This document shows, in pieces, positions 29,268 to 38,324 of a DNA stretch of 64,000 bases. The DNA lies in NCBI GenBank assembly GCA_963727575.1, contig CAVSIA010000010.1, positions 120,372 to 184,371 of the forward strand. Direction: 5' to 3'. The DNA is from JAHQVI01 sp963727575 (GTDB lineage: Bacteria > Pseudomonadota > Alphaproteobacteria > Rhizobiales > Rhodomicrobiaceae). A program made the translations under genes and the position numbers. Under the pieces are notes generated by a model that saw only the letters and a program-made list of their open reading frames with translations, was not told where the DNA came from and did no database searches. Every line of letters begins with the position of its first letter. The stretch's first letter is position 1.

Positions 29268-30452
29268 CTAAGCCCTGTTGAGCCGCTCCGCAGTGGTACC
29301 GCGCACGGTATCGGCGATCAGCATGTCCACCACGGCCCGCAGCGCCGCCGCCTCGTCCGCGCCGGCGGCCATTGCGCGTTTATAGACGTCGATCTGCCGC
29401 CCCGCGCTGGTGCCCTGACGCGCGATGGTCCGGGTGTGCTCAACCTCGGCGACGCAGTCGAAGGCTTCGGCGTCGTCGCGGACCAGGTCGAGGATCTCCT
29501 CCAGCAGATCGGCGAACGGCACCAGCTCGCTCTTGCCGAAATCCACCATGCTGTTCGACACGCCGTAACGCTGCGCCCGCCAGCGGTTCTCCATGATCAG
29601 GAACGGCGAATAGGCACGCCAGCGCTGGTTGAGACGGCGCAGGCGGAAGAGCATGCGGCACAGGCAGAGATAGAGCGCGGCAATGGCGATGCCGTCGTCG
29701 AGCAGCGAGCAGATGTCGGTGATCCGCATCTCCAGCGTCGGAAAGCGCACAGAAGGCCGCAGATCCCACCAGATCTTGGTCGCATCCTCGATGAGCTGCG
29801 CCTTCACCAGCACCTCGACGGTGCGCTCGAACTCGGCATAGCTGACGAAATATTCGGGCAGCCCGGTGCGCGGCAGCTCGTCGAAGATCGACATGCGGTA
29901 GGATCTGAGCCCGGTGAGGCGGCCGCGCCAGAACGGCGAGGAGGTCGACAGAGCGAGCAGATGCGGCAGGAAATAACTCGCCTGGTTCATGATGTCGATG
30001 CGCAGGTCGTCGTCCTCGATGCCGACATGGACGTGCATGCCGCTGATCAGCATGCGCTGGGCAATCATCTGCAAATCCGCGGCAAGGACGTTGTAGCGCT
30101 CCTTGTCGGTGTGCTGCTGCGCGTCCCATTCCGCGAACGGGTGTGTCGAGGAGGCGATCGGGGCAAGACCGTAACGGTCGGCGCAGGTCGCGATCGTCGC
30201 GCGCAGACGGGCGAGATCGGCGCGCGCCTCCTTGATCGTCTTGCAAACGCGAGTCCCGACCTCGATTTGCGAGCGCATGAATTCCGGACTGACCTGCCCC
30301 CCAAGGTGAGCAAGTTCGGCTTCGCAATCGGTGAGTAGTTTTTTTGGGGGGTCTGGAACTAGATCTCGTGTGGTTTTGTCGACAAGGAGGTATTCTTCCT
30401 CAATACCTAGCGTAAAACTCGGTTCGCGAACGCCCATTAAACTGTCACGCAT
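29268..30452 (-). CDS. YbdK-family carboxylate-amine ligase (GCS2-like)
   Basis: About 394 residues. LGIEEEYLLVD near the N-terminus and MHVHVGIEDDD in the middle are the signature of glutamate-cysteine ligase family 2 (YbdK), ATP-dependent enzymes with weak gamma-glutamylcysteine ligase activity in characterised members. ATG at 30452 follows GAGGGG; a GTG at 30461 and an ATG at 30437 are alternatives. The first 120 bp have clearly lower GC than the rest of the gene. Downstream of the VIT1 gene on the same strand. Confidence 0.9.
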   Translation of the reverse strand: MRDSLMGVREPSFTLGIEEEYLLVDKTTRDLVPDPPKKLLTDCEAELAHLGGQVSPEFMRSQIEVGTRVCKTIKEARADLARLRATIATCADRYGLAPIASSTHPFAEWDAQQHTDKERYNVLAADLQMIAQRMLISGMHVHVGIEDDDLRIDIMNQASYFLPHLLALSTSSPFWRGRLTGLRSYRMSIFDELPRTGLPEYFVSYAEFERTVEVLVKAQLIEDATKIWWDLRPSVRFPTLEMRITDICSLLDDGIAIAALYLCLCRMLFRLRRLNQRWRAYSPFLIMENRWRAQRYGVSNSMVDFGKSELVPFADLLEEILDLVRDDAEAFDCVAEVEHTRTIARQGTSAGRQIDVYKRAMAAGADEAAALRAVVDMLIADTVRGTTAERLNRA

Positions 30453-30459
30453 GCCCCTC

Positions 30460-30478
30460 ACTCACGCCTCGCGTGAGT
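30460..30478. promoter_or_regulatory. Perfect 8-3-8 palindrome before the ybdK-like gene
   Basis: ACTCACGC-ctc-GCGTGAGT lies between the VIT1 stop (30491) and the ybdK-like start. It could be an operator or an intercistronic hairpin. There is no T-run on either side, so a simple terminator is unlikely. Confidence 0.5.
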
Positions 30479-30490
30479 TCCCTACTAACA

Positions 30491-31219
30491 CTAGATCAAA
30501 TTGCGCAAAAAATCACCTGCGACGTAAGCGACTGCCGCCGCCGCCGAGCCGATAGCCAAAGTCTCCAAACCCGTTTGCCACCAAAATCTTGGTGACCAGC
30601 GTGAACGCGCGGAGCCAATAAAGAAAAAGACTATTGCCGTCATGCATAGCGAAAGAAGAACCGGGCGGGGCAGTCCGAGCGCGAACGGCGCGATCGGCAC
30701 CAGGCCGGCAAACAGGAAGGCCAGGAAGGTCACGAATGCCGCCCTCGCCGGCGACCGGGCAATGACCGGCAGCCCGTGCTCCTCGGTCATCATGGTGTCG
30801 ATCCAGCGGTCGCGCTCGGCGGTTATCACATTGACGGCGCTGGTGAGTTCGCGGCCGGTAAAGCCCTTGGCCATGAAGATCTGCCGCACCTCCTCGCGTT
30901 CACCCTCCGGGTGAAGCATGACGTGCCGCTCCTCCATGTGCCGCTTGTGTTCGTATTCCTCGATCTCGGTGCGCGTGCTGGAGAAATTCGCCGCCGCCAT
31001 GGAAAAGCCGTCGGCCAGCACGTTGACGATGCCGAGGATCAGCACGACGCGGACAGGCAGGTCCGCCCCGACGACGCCCGCGACGATGGCGAAGGTGGTG
31101 ATCGAGCCATCGATCCCGCCATAGACCCAGTCGCGCAGATAGCTCACCGCAGGCCCCTGGGCGAGACGCTCGGCAATGTGCTCGGGATGGTGGCTGTGTT
31201 CGAGTTTGCGATACGGCAT
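30491..31219 (-). CDS. VIT1/CCC1-family iron/manganese transporter
   Basis: About 242 residues with the family opening YLRDWVYGGIDGSITTFAIVAGVVGA, a helix-rich cytosolic insert (EEYEHKRHMEERHVMLHPEGE) typical of the Fe/Mn-binding domain, and three C-terminal helices. The family moves Fe2+ or Mn2+ out of the cytosol. The ATG at 31219 is used; a TTG lies 12 bp upstream. The C-terminal 170 bp are AT-rich compared with the rest. Divergent from the DAHP synthase gene. Confidence 0.9.
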   Translation of the reverse strand: MPYRKLEHSHHPEHIAERLAQGPAVSYLRDWVYGGIDGSITTFAIVAGVVGADLPVRVVLILGIVNVLADGFSMAAANFSSTRTEIEEYEHKRHMEERHVMLHPEGEREEVRQIFMAKGFTGRELTSAVNVITAERDRWIDTMMTEEHGLPVIARSPARAAFVTFLAFLFAGLVPIAPFALGLPRPVLLSLCMTAIVFFFIGSARSRWSPRFWWQTGLETLAIGSAAAAVAYVAGDFLRNLI

Positions 31220-31535
31220 CTGCGCTTTCAAGCATGGCTTTTGTCGGAGCGGAATGCTTTAGGTCAATGATCGGTTTCCGCAAAAGAGTAAAGCGCGACC
31301 GGATACCGACGTCCGAATTCGCCGAAATGGCGGTGATTTATCCCCGAAATGCCGCCACGCGCGCATGGCCGGCGCAGGCCGAACGCCCATCTGTCCGCGC
31401 CGACATCCATTCTAGCCAGGACGCGCCCGATGGCCTATAACGGCAGCACTTCGGACGCTTGGCAGGCGGGGTGTTTCTCGCGCGCTGGCGGCCGGCGGTT
31501 TTTGCAGCAAAAAGCCTTGTGGAGGAACGTTCCCC
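31220..31535. promoter_or_regulatory. Divergent intergenic region with palindrome before DAHP synthase
   Basis: 316 bp between the VIT1 and DAHP synthase genes. A palindrome TTTTTGC-a-GCAAAAA at 31499-31513 sits just before GGAGG (31521) of the DAHP synthase gene, placing it in the 5' leader or on the promoter; it may act as an operator or small hairpin. No other gene is seen. Confidence 0.45.
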
Positions 31536-32927
31536 ATGACCAGCTCATGGAGCCCGGACAGCTGGCGCGCCAAACCGGTCGAGCAAAGTCCGGTATACCC
31601 CGATCAGGACACATTGAAGGCCGTCGAAGCCGAACTTGCCAGTTTCCCGCCGCTGGTTTTTGCAGGTGAAGCCCGGGAGCTGACGCAGGAGCTGGCGGAA
31701 GCGGCTGAGGGACGCGCGTTTCTTCTCCAGGGCGGCGATTGCGCGGAAAGCTTTGCCGAGCACGGCGCGATTCCGATCCGCGATTTCTTCCGCGTTTTCC
31801 TGCAGATGGCCGTGGTGCTGACCTATGCGGGCGGCTGCCCGGTGGTCAAGGTCGGCCGCATCGCCGGCCAGTTCGCCAAGCCGCGCTCCACGCCCACCGA
31901 GAAGCAGGGCGATCTGGAGCTGCCGAGCTACCGGGGCGACATCGTCAACGAGATCGGCTTCACGCCTCAGGCCCGGATTCCCGACCCGCAGCGCATGCTG
32001 AGCGCCTATCGCCAGTCGGCCGCCACGCTCAACCTGCTGCGCGCCTTCGCCTCGGGCGGTTTCGCCGATCTGGAGCGCGTGCACCAATGGACGATGGGCT
32101 TCATAACCGACACGCCGGCGGCGGAGCGCTATCAGGAGCTGGCCGACCGCATCAGCGACAGCCTGACCTTCATGCGCGCCTGCGGGCTGACCTCGGAAAA
32201 CCTGCGCGAGCTGCGCACGACGAGTTTCTATACCAGCCATGAGGCGCTGCTGCTCGGCTATGAGGAGGCCTTTGCCCGCGTCGATTCCACCAGCGGCAAA
32301 TGGTACGCCACCTCGGGCCATTTCCTCTGGATCGGCGACCGCACGCGCCAGCCGGACCATGCGCATGTCGAATTCCTGCGCGGCGTCAACAATCCGATCG
32401 GGCTGAAATGCGGCCCGTCGCTGGCGCCGGACGAGCTGATCCGTCTGATCGACATGCTCAATCCGAAGAACGAGCCGGGCCGTCTGACGCTGATCGCGCG
32501 CTTCGGCGCCGACAAGGTCGCCGAGTTCCTGCCGCCGCTGATTCGCGCCGTCGAGCGCGAGGGCCGCAAGGTGGTCTGGTCCTGCGATCCGATGCACGGC
32601 AACACCATCAAGGCGGCCAGCGGCTTCAAGACGCGGCCGTTCGAGCGTGTGCTCAAGGAGGTGGAAACCTTCTTCGACGTTCACCGCGCCGAGGGCACCT
32701 ATCCGGGCGGGATGCATATCGAGATGACGGGCATGAACGTCACCGAATGCACCGGCGGCGCGCAGCTCATCAGCGAGACCGATCTTTCGGACCGCTACCA
32801 CACCCATTGCGATCCGCGCTTGAACGCCAGCCAGGCGCTGGAGTTGGCCTTCCTGGTGGCGGAAAGACTGCGGCGCGACCGGATCGGGATCGAGCCTGCC
32901 GCTCAGACTGCCGGCGTCAACGTTTAA
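31536..32927 (+). CDS. Class II 3-deoxy-7-phosphoheptulonate (DAHP) synthase
   Basis: 463 residues. It catalyses the first shikimate pathway step, condensing phosphoenolpyruvate and erythrose 4-phosphate. Class II motifs: FLLQGGDCAESF, VGRIAGQFAKPRS, WIGDRTRQ, GLKCGPS, CDPMHGNT and EMTGMNVTECTGG. The start follows GGAGGAACG. The gene heads a co-oriented group with a papain-like hydrolase, nadE and gltX. Confidence 0.96.
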   Translation: MTSSWSPDSWRAKPVEQSPVYPDQDTLKAVEAELASFPPLVFAGEARELTQELAEAAEGRAFLLQGGDCAESFAEHGAIPIRDFFRVFLQMAVVLTYAGGCPVVKVGRIAGQFAKPRSTPTEKQGDLELPSYRGDIVNEIGFTPQARIPDPQRMLSAYRQSAATLNLLRAFASGGFADLERVHQWTMGFITDTPAAERYQELADRISDSLTFMRACGLTSENLRELRTTSFYTSHEALLLGYEEAFARVDSTSGKWYATSGHFLWIGDRTRQPDHAHVEFLRGVNNPIGLKCGPSLAPDELIRLIDMLNPKNEPGRLTLIARFGADKVAEFLPPLIRAVEREGRKVVWSCDPMHGNTIKAASGFKTRPFERVLKEVETFFDVHRAEGTYPGGMHIEMTGMNVTECTGGAQLISETDLSDRYHTHCDPRLNASQALELAFLVAERLRRDRIGIEPAAQTAGVNV

Positions 32928-32933
32928 AGGCAT

Positions 32934-32954
32934 GGGCGGGGTGCGTCCCCGCCC
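32934..32954 (+). terminator. Strong hairpin after the DAHP synthase gene
   Basis: A perfect 8-bp stem GGGCGGGG / CCCCGCCC with loop TGCGT starts a few bases past the stop. No T-tract follows, so it may stabilise the transcript end or act as a weak terminator. Confidence 0.5.
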
Positions 32955-33041
32955 CCGCTTGCGTCCGGCCTGTAGTCTGTGTAGGAAAGCTCCTTCCGGC
33001 GGGGCGTCGTTCCCGTTCGACGTTGTTGTTGGAGCTTGCAC

Positions 33042-34046
33042 ATGGCACTTTCGCTTAAAACCTCGGCCTGGGACCAGCTTAAGCCGAAAGAGCTCAGCAA
33101 AACCGTCGAGGAAGCGGTCAAGCAGGCCGTGACCAATCGTTCGGTCGATCCGGCCACGAACGGCGCCGCGCCGCTCGGTTTCCAGGCCCGCCCTGCGCCG
33201 GTCCCGGAGCCGGAGGACGTCGAATGGCCGATGCCGGTGGAGAAGTTCCAATACGGCCATTTTCTGGAGCCGGGCGACATCGTGCTGTCGACACGGCTGG
33301 AAAGCTTCTTCTCCTTCCTGATGCAGAGCTTCGACCATAGCCGCTTCGCCCATGCCTCGCTGACCTTCATCACGCCGCGGCATTACGCCGGCGTCGACCG
33401 CTCGTTCCTGATCGAGGCGACATTCAGCGGCGTCGATCTCGGCGCGTTCTCCGAAATCGTCGCGCCGACCAAGGTCTATAAGGATACGCATGAAAAGCCG
33501 CGCTATGTCGTCGGCATCAAGCGGCTGGAAGCGGACTGGTTCACCCCGGAAATGCGGCCCATGGTCAGCGGCCGGATGCTGCGCTTCATCAAGGATGACG
33601 ACTATAATTTCGCCCTGCTCGCGGCGCTGGCGACCAACCGGTCGAACTTCTTCTTCCGCCTCCGCGACAAGCTGTTCGGCCGCGCGCCGACGATCAACGA
33701 ATTCCTGAACCGGGGCAAACGCTTCGCGCCGGTGGATTTCATCTGCTCCGGCTTTGTCCAGTTCGCCTATGTGGATATGGTGCGCACGGCGTTGGAGCGC
33801 GGTCTGCTTCATCCGCATATGATCGATCAGGCGCATGACGACGTGTTCTTTGCGCCGTGGGTCGATCCGCAATGCTCGATGGAAAAGCTGATGGCCGTGA
33901 AGCCGCGCGAGCTTGCCGCCAGCCCGAAGCTGAAGTGGAAATATCTGATTTATGGCGGCAAGGCCTACCAGGTATCCCGCGACGAACAGGTCGAGGAGAT
34001 CTTCGAGCGCATCAACGCAGAACGCAAGACATGGTATAAACCGTAG
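33042..34046 (+). CDS. Probable permuted papain-like (YiiX/NlpC-P60 type) hydrolase
   Basis: 334 residues. After a disordered N-terminus the domain begins LEPGDIVLSTR, then SRFAHASLTF (His about 102) and, 130 residues later, DFICSGFVQFAY (Cys about 235). The order His-before-Cys is that of circularly permuted NlpC/P60 enzymes such as YiiX and YaeF, which cleave amide, ester or peptidoglycan-related bonds. No signal peptide is visible. ATG at 33042 is chosen over a TTG at 33036. It lies between DAHP synthase and nadE; that context does not explain its role. Confidence 0.68.
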   Translation: MALSLKTSAWDQLKPKELSKTVEEAVKQAVTNRSVDPATNGAAPLGFQARPAPVPEPEDVEWPMPVEKFQYGHFLEPGDIVLSTRLESFFSFLMQSFDHSRFAHASLTFITPRHYAGVDRSFLIEATFSGVDLGAFSEIVAPTKVYKDTHEKPRYVVGIKRLEADWFTPEMRPMVSGRMLRFIKDDDYNFALLAALATNRSNFFFRLRDKLFGRAPTINEFLNRGKRFAPVDFICSGFVQFAYVDMVRTALERGLLHPHMIDQAHDDVFFAPWVDPQCSMEKLMAVKPRELAASPKLKWKYLIYGGKAYQVSRDEQVEEIFERINAERKTWYKP

Positions 34047-34063
34047 AGCTTGCGGATAATTGT

Positions 34064-35739
34064 ATGACAGCAGATAAGACGACATCGCTTCGGATCGCAC
34101 TCGCCCAGCTCAACCCGACCGTCGGCGACGTAGCCGGAAATGCCGCGCTCGCCCGGACGGCCCGCGCCGAAGCCGCGGCCAAGGGCGCCGACCTCATTGT
34201 CTACTCCGAGCTGTTCATCACCGGCTATCCGCCCGAGGACCTGATCCTCAAGCCGGCCTTCATCGCGGCGGCGCGGGACGCGGTCGAGGCGCTGGCGAAG
34301 GAGACCGCCGATGGCGGCCCGGCCATGCTGATCGGCACCCCCTGGCCGGGCGACGACAGGCCGTACAACTCGATCGCACTGCTCGAAGGCGGCGTGGTCC
34401 GCGACGTGCGCCATAAGGTCGACCTGCCCAATTACAGCGTGTTCGACGAAAAGCGGGTGTTCGCCCAGGGCGCGATGCCCGGCCCGATCAATTTCCGCGA
34501 TATTCGCCTCGGCGCGCCGATCTGCGAGGACATCTGGAGCGAGGATGTCTGCGAGTGCCTGAGCGAGACCGGCGCGGAAATGCTGCTGGTGCCGAACGGC
34601 TCGCCCTTTACCCGCAACAAGCACGACATCCGCATGGCCCACGCCGTCGCGCGCGTCGCCGAGACCGGGCTGCCGCTCGCCTATGTCAATCAGATCTGCG
34701 GCCAGGACGAGCTGGTGTTCGACGGATCGTCCTTCGTCCTCAATCCGGGCGGCGCCCTGGCGGTGCAGATGCCGGCCTGGGAGCCGGCGGTCACGATCAC
34801 CGAATGGGCGAAGGGCGACGATGGCTGGCGCTGTTTGCCGGGCGAGCGCGCGCTGCTCGAAGAGGGCGACGATGCGGCCTATCTCGCCTGCGTCCTCGGC
34901 CTGAAGGACTATGTCGGGAAGACCGGCTTTCCCGGCGTCGTGCTCGGTCTGTCCGGCGGCATCAACTCCGCGCTGACCGCCGCGCATGGCCGTCGACGCG
35001 CTCGGCGCCGACCGCGTGCACTGCCTGATGCTGCCCTACCGCTACACCTCGAACGAGTCGCTGGGCGATGCCGCTGCCTGCGCCGAAGCGCTGGGCGTGC
35101 GCTACGACATCGTGCCGATCGAGGCGCCTGTCGAGGGCTTCAACGCCAGCCTGAGGACGCTGTTCGAGGGCCGCCCGGCCGACATCACCGAGGAAAACAT
35201 CCAGTCGCGCACGCGCGGCACGATGCTGATGGCGATCTCCAACAAGTTCGGCGCCATGCTGCTGACCACCGGCAACAAATCCGAGGTTTCGGTCGGCTAC
35301 GCCACGCTTTACGGCGACATGAACGGCGGCTTCAACCCGATCAAGGACCTGTATAAAATGCAGGTCTACGGGCTCGCGCGGTTCCGCAACACGGCCGTGC
35401 CGAAAGGCTGCCTCGGCCCCGGCGGCATGGTGATCCCGGACAACATCATCACCAAGGCCCCGACCGCCGAGTTGCGCGAGAACCAGAAGGACCAGGATTC
35501 GCTCCCCCCTTACGACCAGCTCGACGACATCCTCGAATGCCTCGTCGACCGGGAAATGCCGCTGCCCGACATCATTGCCCGCGGCCATGATGCCGCAGAC
35601 GGTCCGCAAGATCGAGCGCCTGCTCTATCTCGCCGAATATAAGCGCCGGCAATCCGCGCCGGGCGTGAAGATCACCAGCCGCAATTTCGGCCGCGACCGC
35701 CGCTATCCCATAATCAATAAGTTCCGCGAAATCATATGA
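34064..35739 (+). CDS. nadE: Glutamine-dependent NAD+ synthetase (two frame breaks in this sequence)
   Basis: With two extra bases removed it is about 557 residues, normal for the two-domain enzyme. The N-terminal nitrilase domain has Glu in YSELFITGYPPEDL, Lys in RHKVDLPNY and Cys in GAPICEDIW; the C-terminal ATP-pyrophosphatase domain follows. It makes NAD+ from deamido-NAD+ with glutamine as nitrogen donor. Breaks: near 34985 (GCG then extra C before ATG) and 35597. The last frame ends ...RYPIINKFREII with TGA at 35737-35739 overlapping the gltX ATG, which shows that this is the natural end. The P-loop reads SGGINS where SGGxDS is usual, an Asp-to-Asn difference worth checking. Confidence 0.9.
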
Positions 35740-37074
35740 CCCCCGTCGTCCGTTTTGCGCCGAGCCCCACGGGCCGGATCCATATCGGCAATCTGCGCCC
35801 CGCCCTTCTCAACTGGCTGTTTGCGCGCCGCGACGGCGGAGCCTTCATCCTGCGCTTCGACGATACCGATGTGGAGCGCTCCAAGGAGGAGTATGTCGAC
35901 GGGATTCGCGAGGATCTGCGCTGGCTCGGTCTGAACTGGGATCGCGAGATCCGCCAGTCGGAGCGCTTCGACCGTTATGCAGCCGTGGTCGCCCAGCTCA
36001 AGGATGCCGGCCGGCTCTACGCCTGCTACGAGACGCCCGACGAACTGGATCGCCGCCGCAAGCGCCAGCTGGCCCGGAGCATGCCCCCGCTCTATGACCG
36101 CGCCGGTCTGAAGCTGACGTCCGCCGAGCGCGAGGCCCTCGAAGCCGAAGGCCGGCGGCCGCATTGGCGGTTTCTGCTGGAGGATCGCACGGTCGCGTGG
36201 GACGACCGGATCCGCGGCGCCCAGACCATCGAGGCGTCGTCGCTTTCCGATCCGGTCCTGGTGCGCGAGGACGGCACCTATCTCTACACCTTCTCGAGCG
36301 TCGTGGACGATGCCGATTTCGGCATCACCCACGTCATCCGCGGCGAGGACCATGTCGCCAATACCGGCGTACAGATCCAGCTTTTCGAAGCCATGGGCGC
36401 GGCCCCGCCGGCCTTCGCTCATCACAATCTGCTCGTCGGCGCCGACGGTCATGCGCTGTCCAAGCGCCTCGGCTCGCTGTCGATCCGGTCTTTCCGCGAG
36501 GAAGGGCTTGAGCCGCTTGCCGTGCTCTCCCACTCGGCGACCATTGGAACTTCAAACCCGGTCGCGCCTTATAAGAGCTTAACCGAGCTTGCCGCGCTTT
36601 TCGATTTCGCCAAGCTGTCCCGTGCTCCGGCGCGATTCGACGTCGCCGAGCTCAAGGCGCTGAATGCGCGGCTGTTGCAGGAGTTCGGCTATGACGACGT
36701 CTCGGACCGTCTGGCAAGTGAGGGAATAGGCGGGGGGCCGGCATTCTGGAACGCTGTGCGCGCAAATTTGAGCGTGTTCGACGACGTGAAGGACTGGTGG
36801 CGCGTGGTCACCGGACCGGTCGAGCCGCAGATCGAATCGCCCGGACCTTCTCGCAACCGCGCGCGACGTGCTTCCTCCGGAGCCTTGGGACCATGAAAGC
36901 TGGAGCGCATGGACGAGTGCCGTAAAGACCGCCTCCGGCGCCAAGGGCAAGGCCCTGTTTCACCCGCTGCGCCTTGCCTTGACCGGACGCGGCGACGGTC
37001 CGGAGCTAAAGGTGCTTTTACCCCTGATCGGGCGGGCCAAGGCCGCCGCGCGTCTGAGCGGCGAAACCGCTTAG
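35736..37074 (+). CDS. gltX: Glutamate-tRNA ligase (one frame break near the 3' end)
   Basis: About 445 residues after removing one extra C at 36840. Class I synthetase motifs: FAPSPTGRIHIGN (HIGH variant) and ALSKRLGS (KMSKS variant); FDDTDVERS is typical of GluRS. It charges tRNA(Glu). The start overlaps the nadE stop in an ATGA, implying translational coupling. After the break the normal anticodon-binding end continues (WTSAVKTASGAKGKALFHPL...LPLIGRAKAAARL) to the TAG at 37074. Confidence 0.92.
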
Positions 37075-37315
37075 CTGATCCCCTTTCAACCAGCCTCCGC
37101 GCCCCAGGCAACGCCCCGCACTGCTTAAGATTTTCAACGGATTCAAGCTCAAAATGACTAGCCACGCCCACTTATTGAATGGGACAGAAAAAAAATTCCC
37201 CGCTATATTGGGCGGGCCGGTTTTCGGCATGACGGAACGTCCTGCACCGTCGATGCGGCAGTGGGGCGGAGCCGCAGATAATTTGTATTGGCGTAGGGCT
37301 GGGGGGCTCTACCGG

Positions 37316-38104
37316 ATGCGCGTGGGTGACCCTATACGCAGCTCTAAACTGTTTTCGCGCATTGAGCGCCTGTTGTGCGTTCTCGCACTCGCGCTTGCGG
37401 CGATGACAATGAGCAGTCGATTTGCGCCCGGTGCCAGGGCCGAAACGCCGCCCAAAGATCAGAGCGAGACCAAGCTCGAACTTTCCGTCGACCAGGCGAT
37501 GTGGGCCGCGCTTGCCTTCGAAGATACCGACACGCTGCGCGATCTGCTCAAACGCGGCGCCGACCCGAACAAGACCGACAAGCTCTCGCAGATGACGCCG
37601 CTGATGGCGGCGGAAACGTCGGCCATCGTCCAGGTGCTGCTCGATGCCGGCGCCGACCCGAACCGTCAGGACCGCATCGGCCGAACGGCGCTCCATCATG
37701 CGGTGAAGATGCGCGAGGCCGGCTCGATCGTGCGCCTGCTCGGCCAGGCCGGCGCGGACGTCAATGCCCGGGCCGGCGACATCGGCGGCTCGACGCCGCT
37801 GCTGACCGCCGTAGAGCATTATCTGGAAGACAAGGACCGCGGCGAGACGGCGCTGGCGATCCGCATTCTCGTTCATCTGGGCGCCGATGTTAACGCTGCC
37901 GATGCCTCAGGGCGCACCGCGCTCGCCATCGCTGCCGCCAACAATCAGCCCGAGCTGATCCGGCTGCTCATGGAGCTTGGCGCAGACCCGGCGCGGCGCA
38001 TGGTCAACGGGCGCACGCCCCTGGATTACGCCCGCGACGCCAACGCTCATGACGCGATCCAGGCCCTCGCCGCCGTCCCCTCCAGGCAGCCGCGCGCCAA
38101 CTGA
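37316..38104 (+). CDS. Exported ankyrin-repeat protein
   Basis: About 262 residues from the ATG at 37316, which has a G-rich RBS; the frame is open from 37154. A signal peptide (LLCVLALALAAMTM...ARAE) precedes five ankyrin repeats, e.g. LLKRGADPNKTDKLSQMTPLM, LLDAGADPNRQDRIGRTALH, GADVNAADASGRTALAIA and GADPARRMVNGRTPLDYA. Probably a periplasmic protein-interaction module. It follows gltX by about 240 bp. Confidence 0.85.
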   Translation: MRVGDPIRSSKLFSRIERLLCVLALALAAMTMSSRFAPGARAETPPKDQSETKLELSVDQAMWAALAFEDTDTLRDLLKRGADPNKTDKLSQMTPLMAAETSAIVQVLLDAGADPNRQDRIGRTALHHAVKMREAGSIVRLLGQAGADVNARAGDIGGSTPLLTAVEHYLEDKDRGETALAIRILVHLGADVNAADASGRTALAIAAANNQPELIRLLMELGADPARRMVNGRTPLDYARDANAHDAIQALAAVPSRQPRAN

Positions 38105-38272
38105 CCTCCTGAGTGCGAAGCATGGTCCTCGAACAGTCACGGCGTCATGCCGGTGAAAACAGGGTCTCGCTCGAATGCAATCAGCTGAGATGGCGGCAGG
38201 CATCACCGCGCAGGAGACGATTCGGGGGATGGCCACGGGTCGTCGCCGTCGCCCGATTGAAGGGCGAGCGGA

Positions 38273-38291
38273 CCCCGGCTCAAGGCCGGGG
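38273..38291. repeat. REP-like palindrome
   Basis: CCCCGGC-tcaag-GCCGGGG, in the 220-bp gap between the convergent ankyrin and DUF2865 genes. Same design as the element at 28248. A smaller GCCC...GGGC stem lies just upstream. Confidence 0.65.
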
Positions 38292-38324
38292 CGACGAACA
38301 ATTGCGCTTGTGTAACGTGTCCGA

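Noticed and set aside
31545..34100. 851-codon minus-strand ORF opposite DAHP synthase and the papain-like gene
   Set aside because: Antisense shadow across two confidently coded genes.
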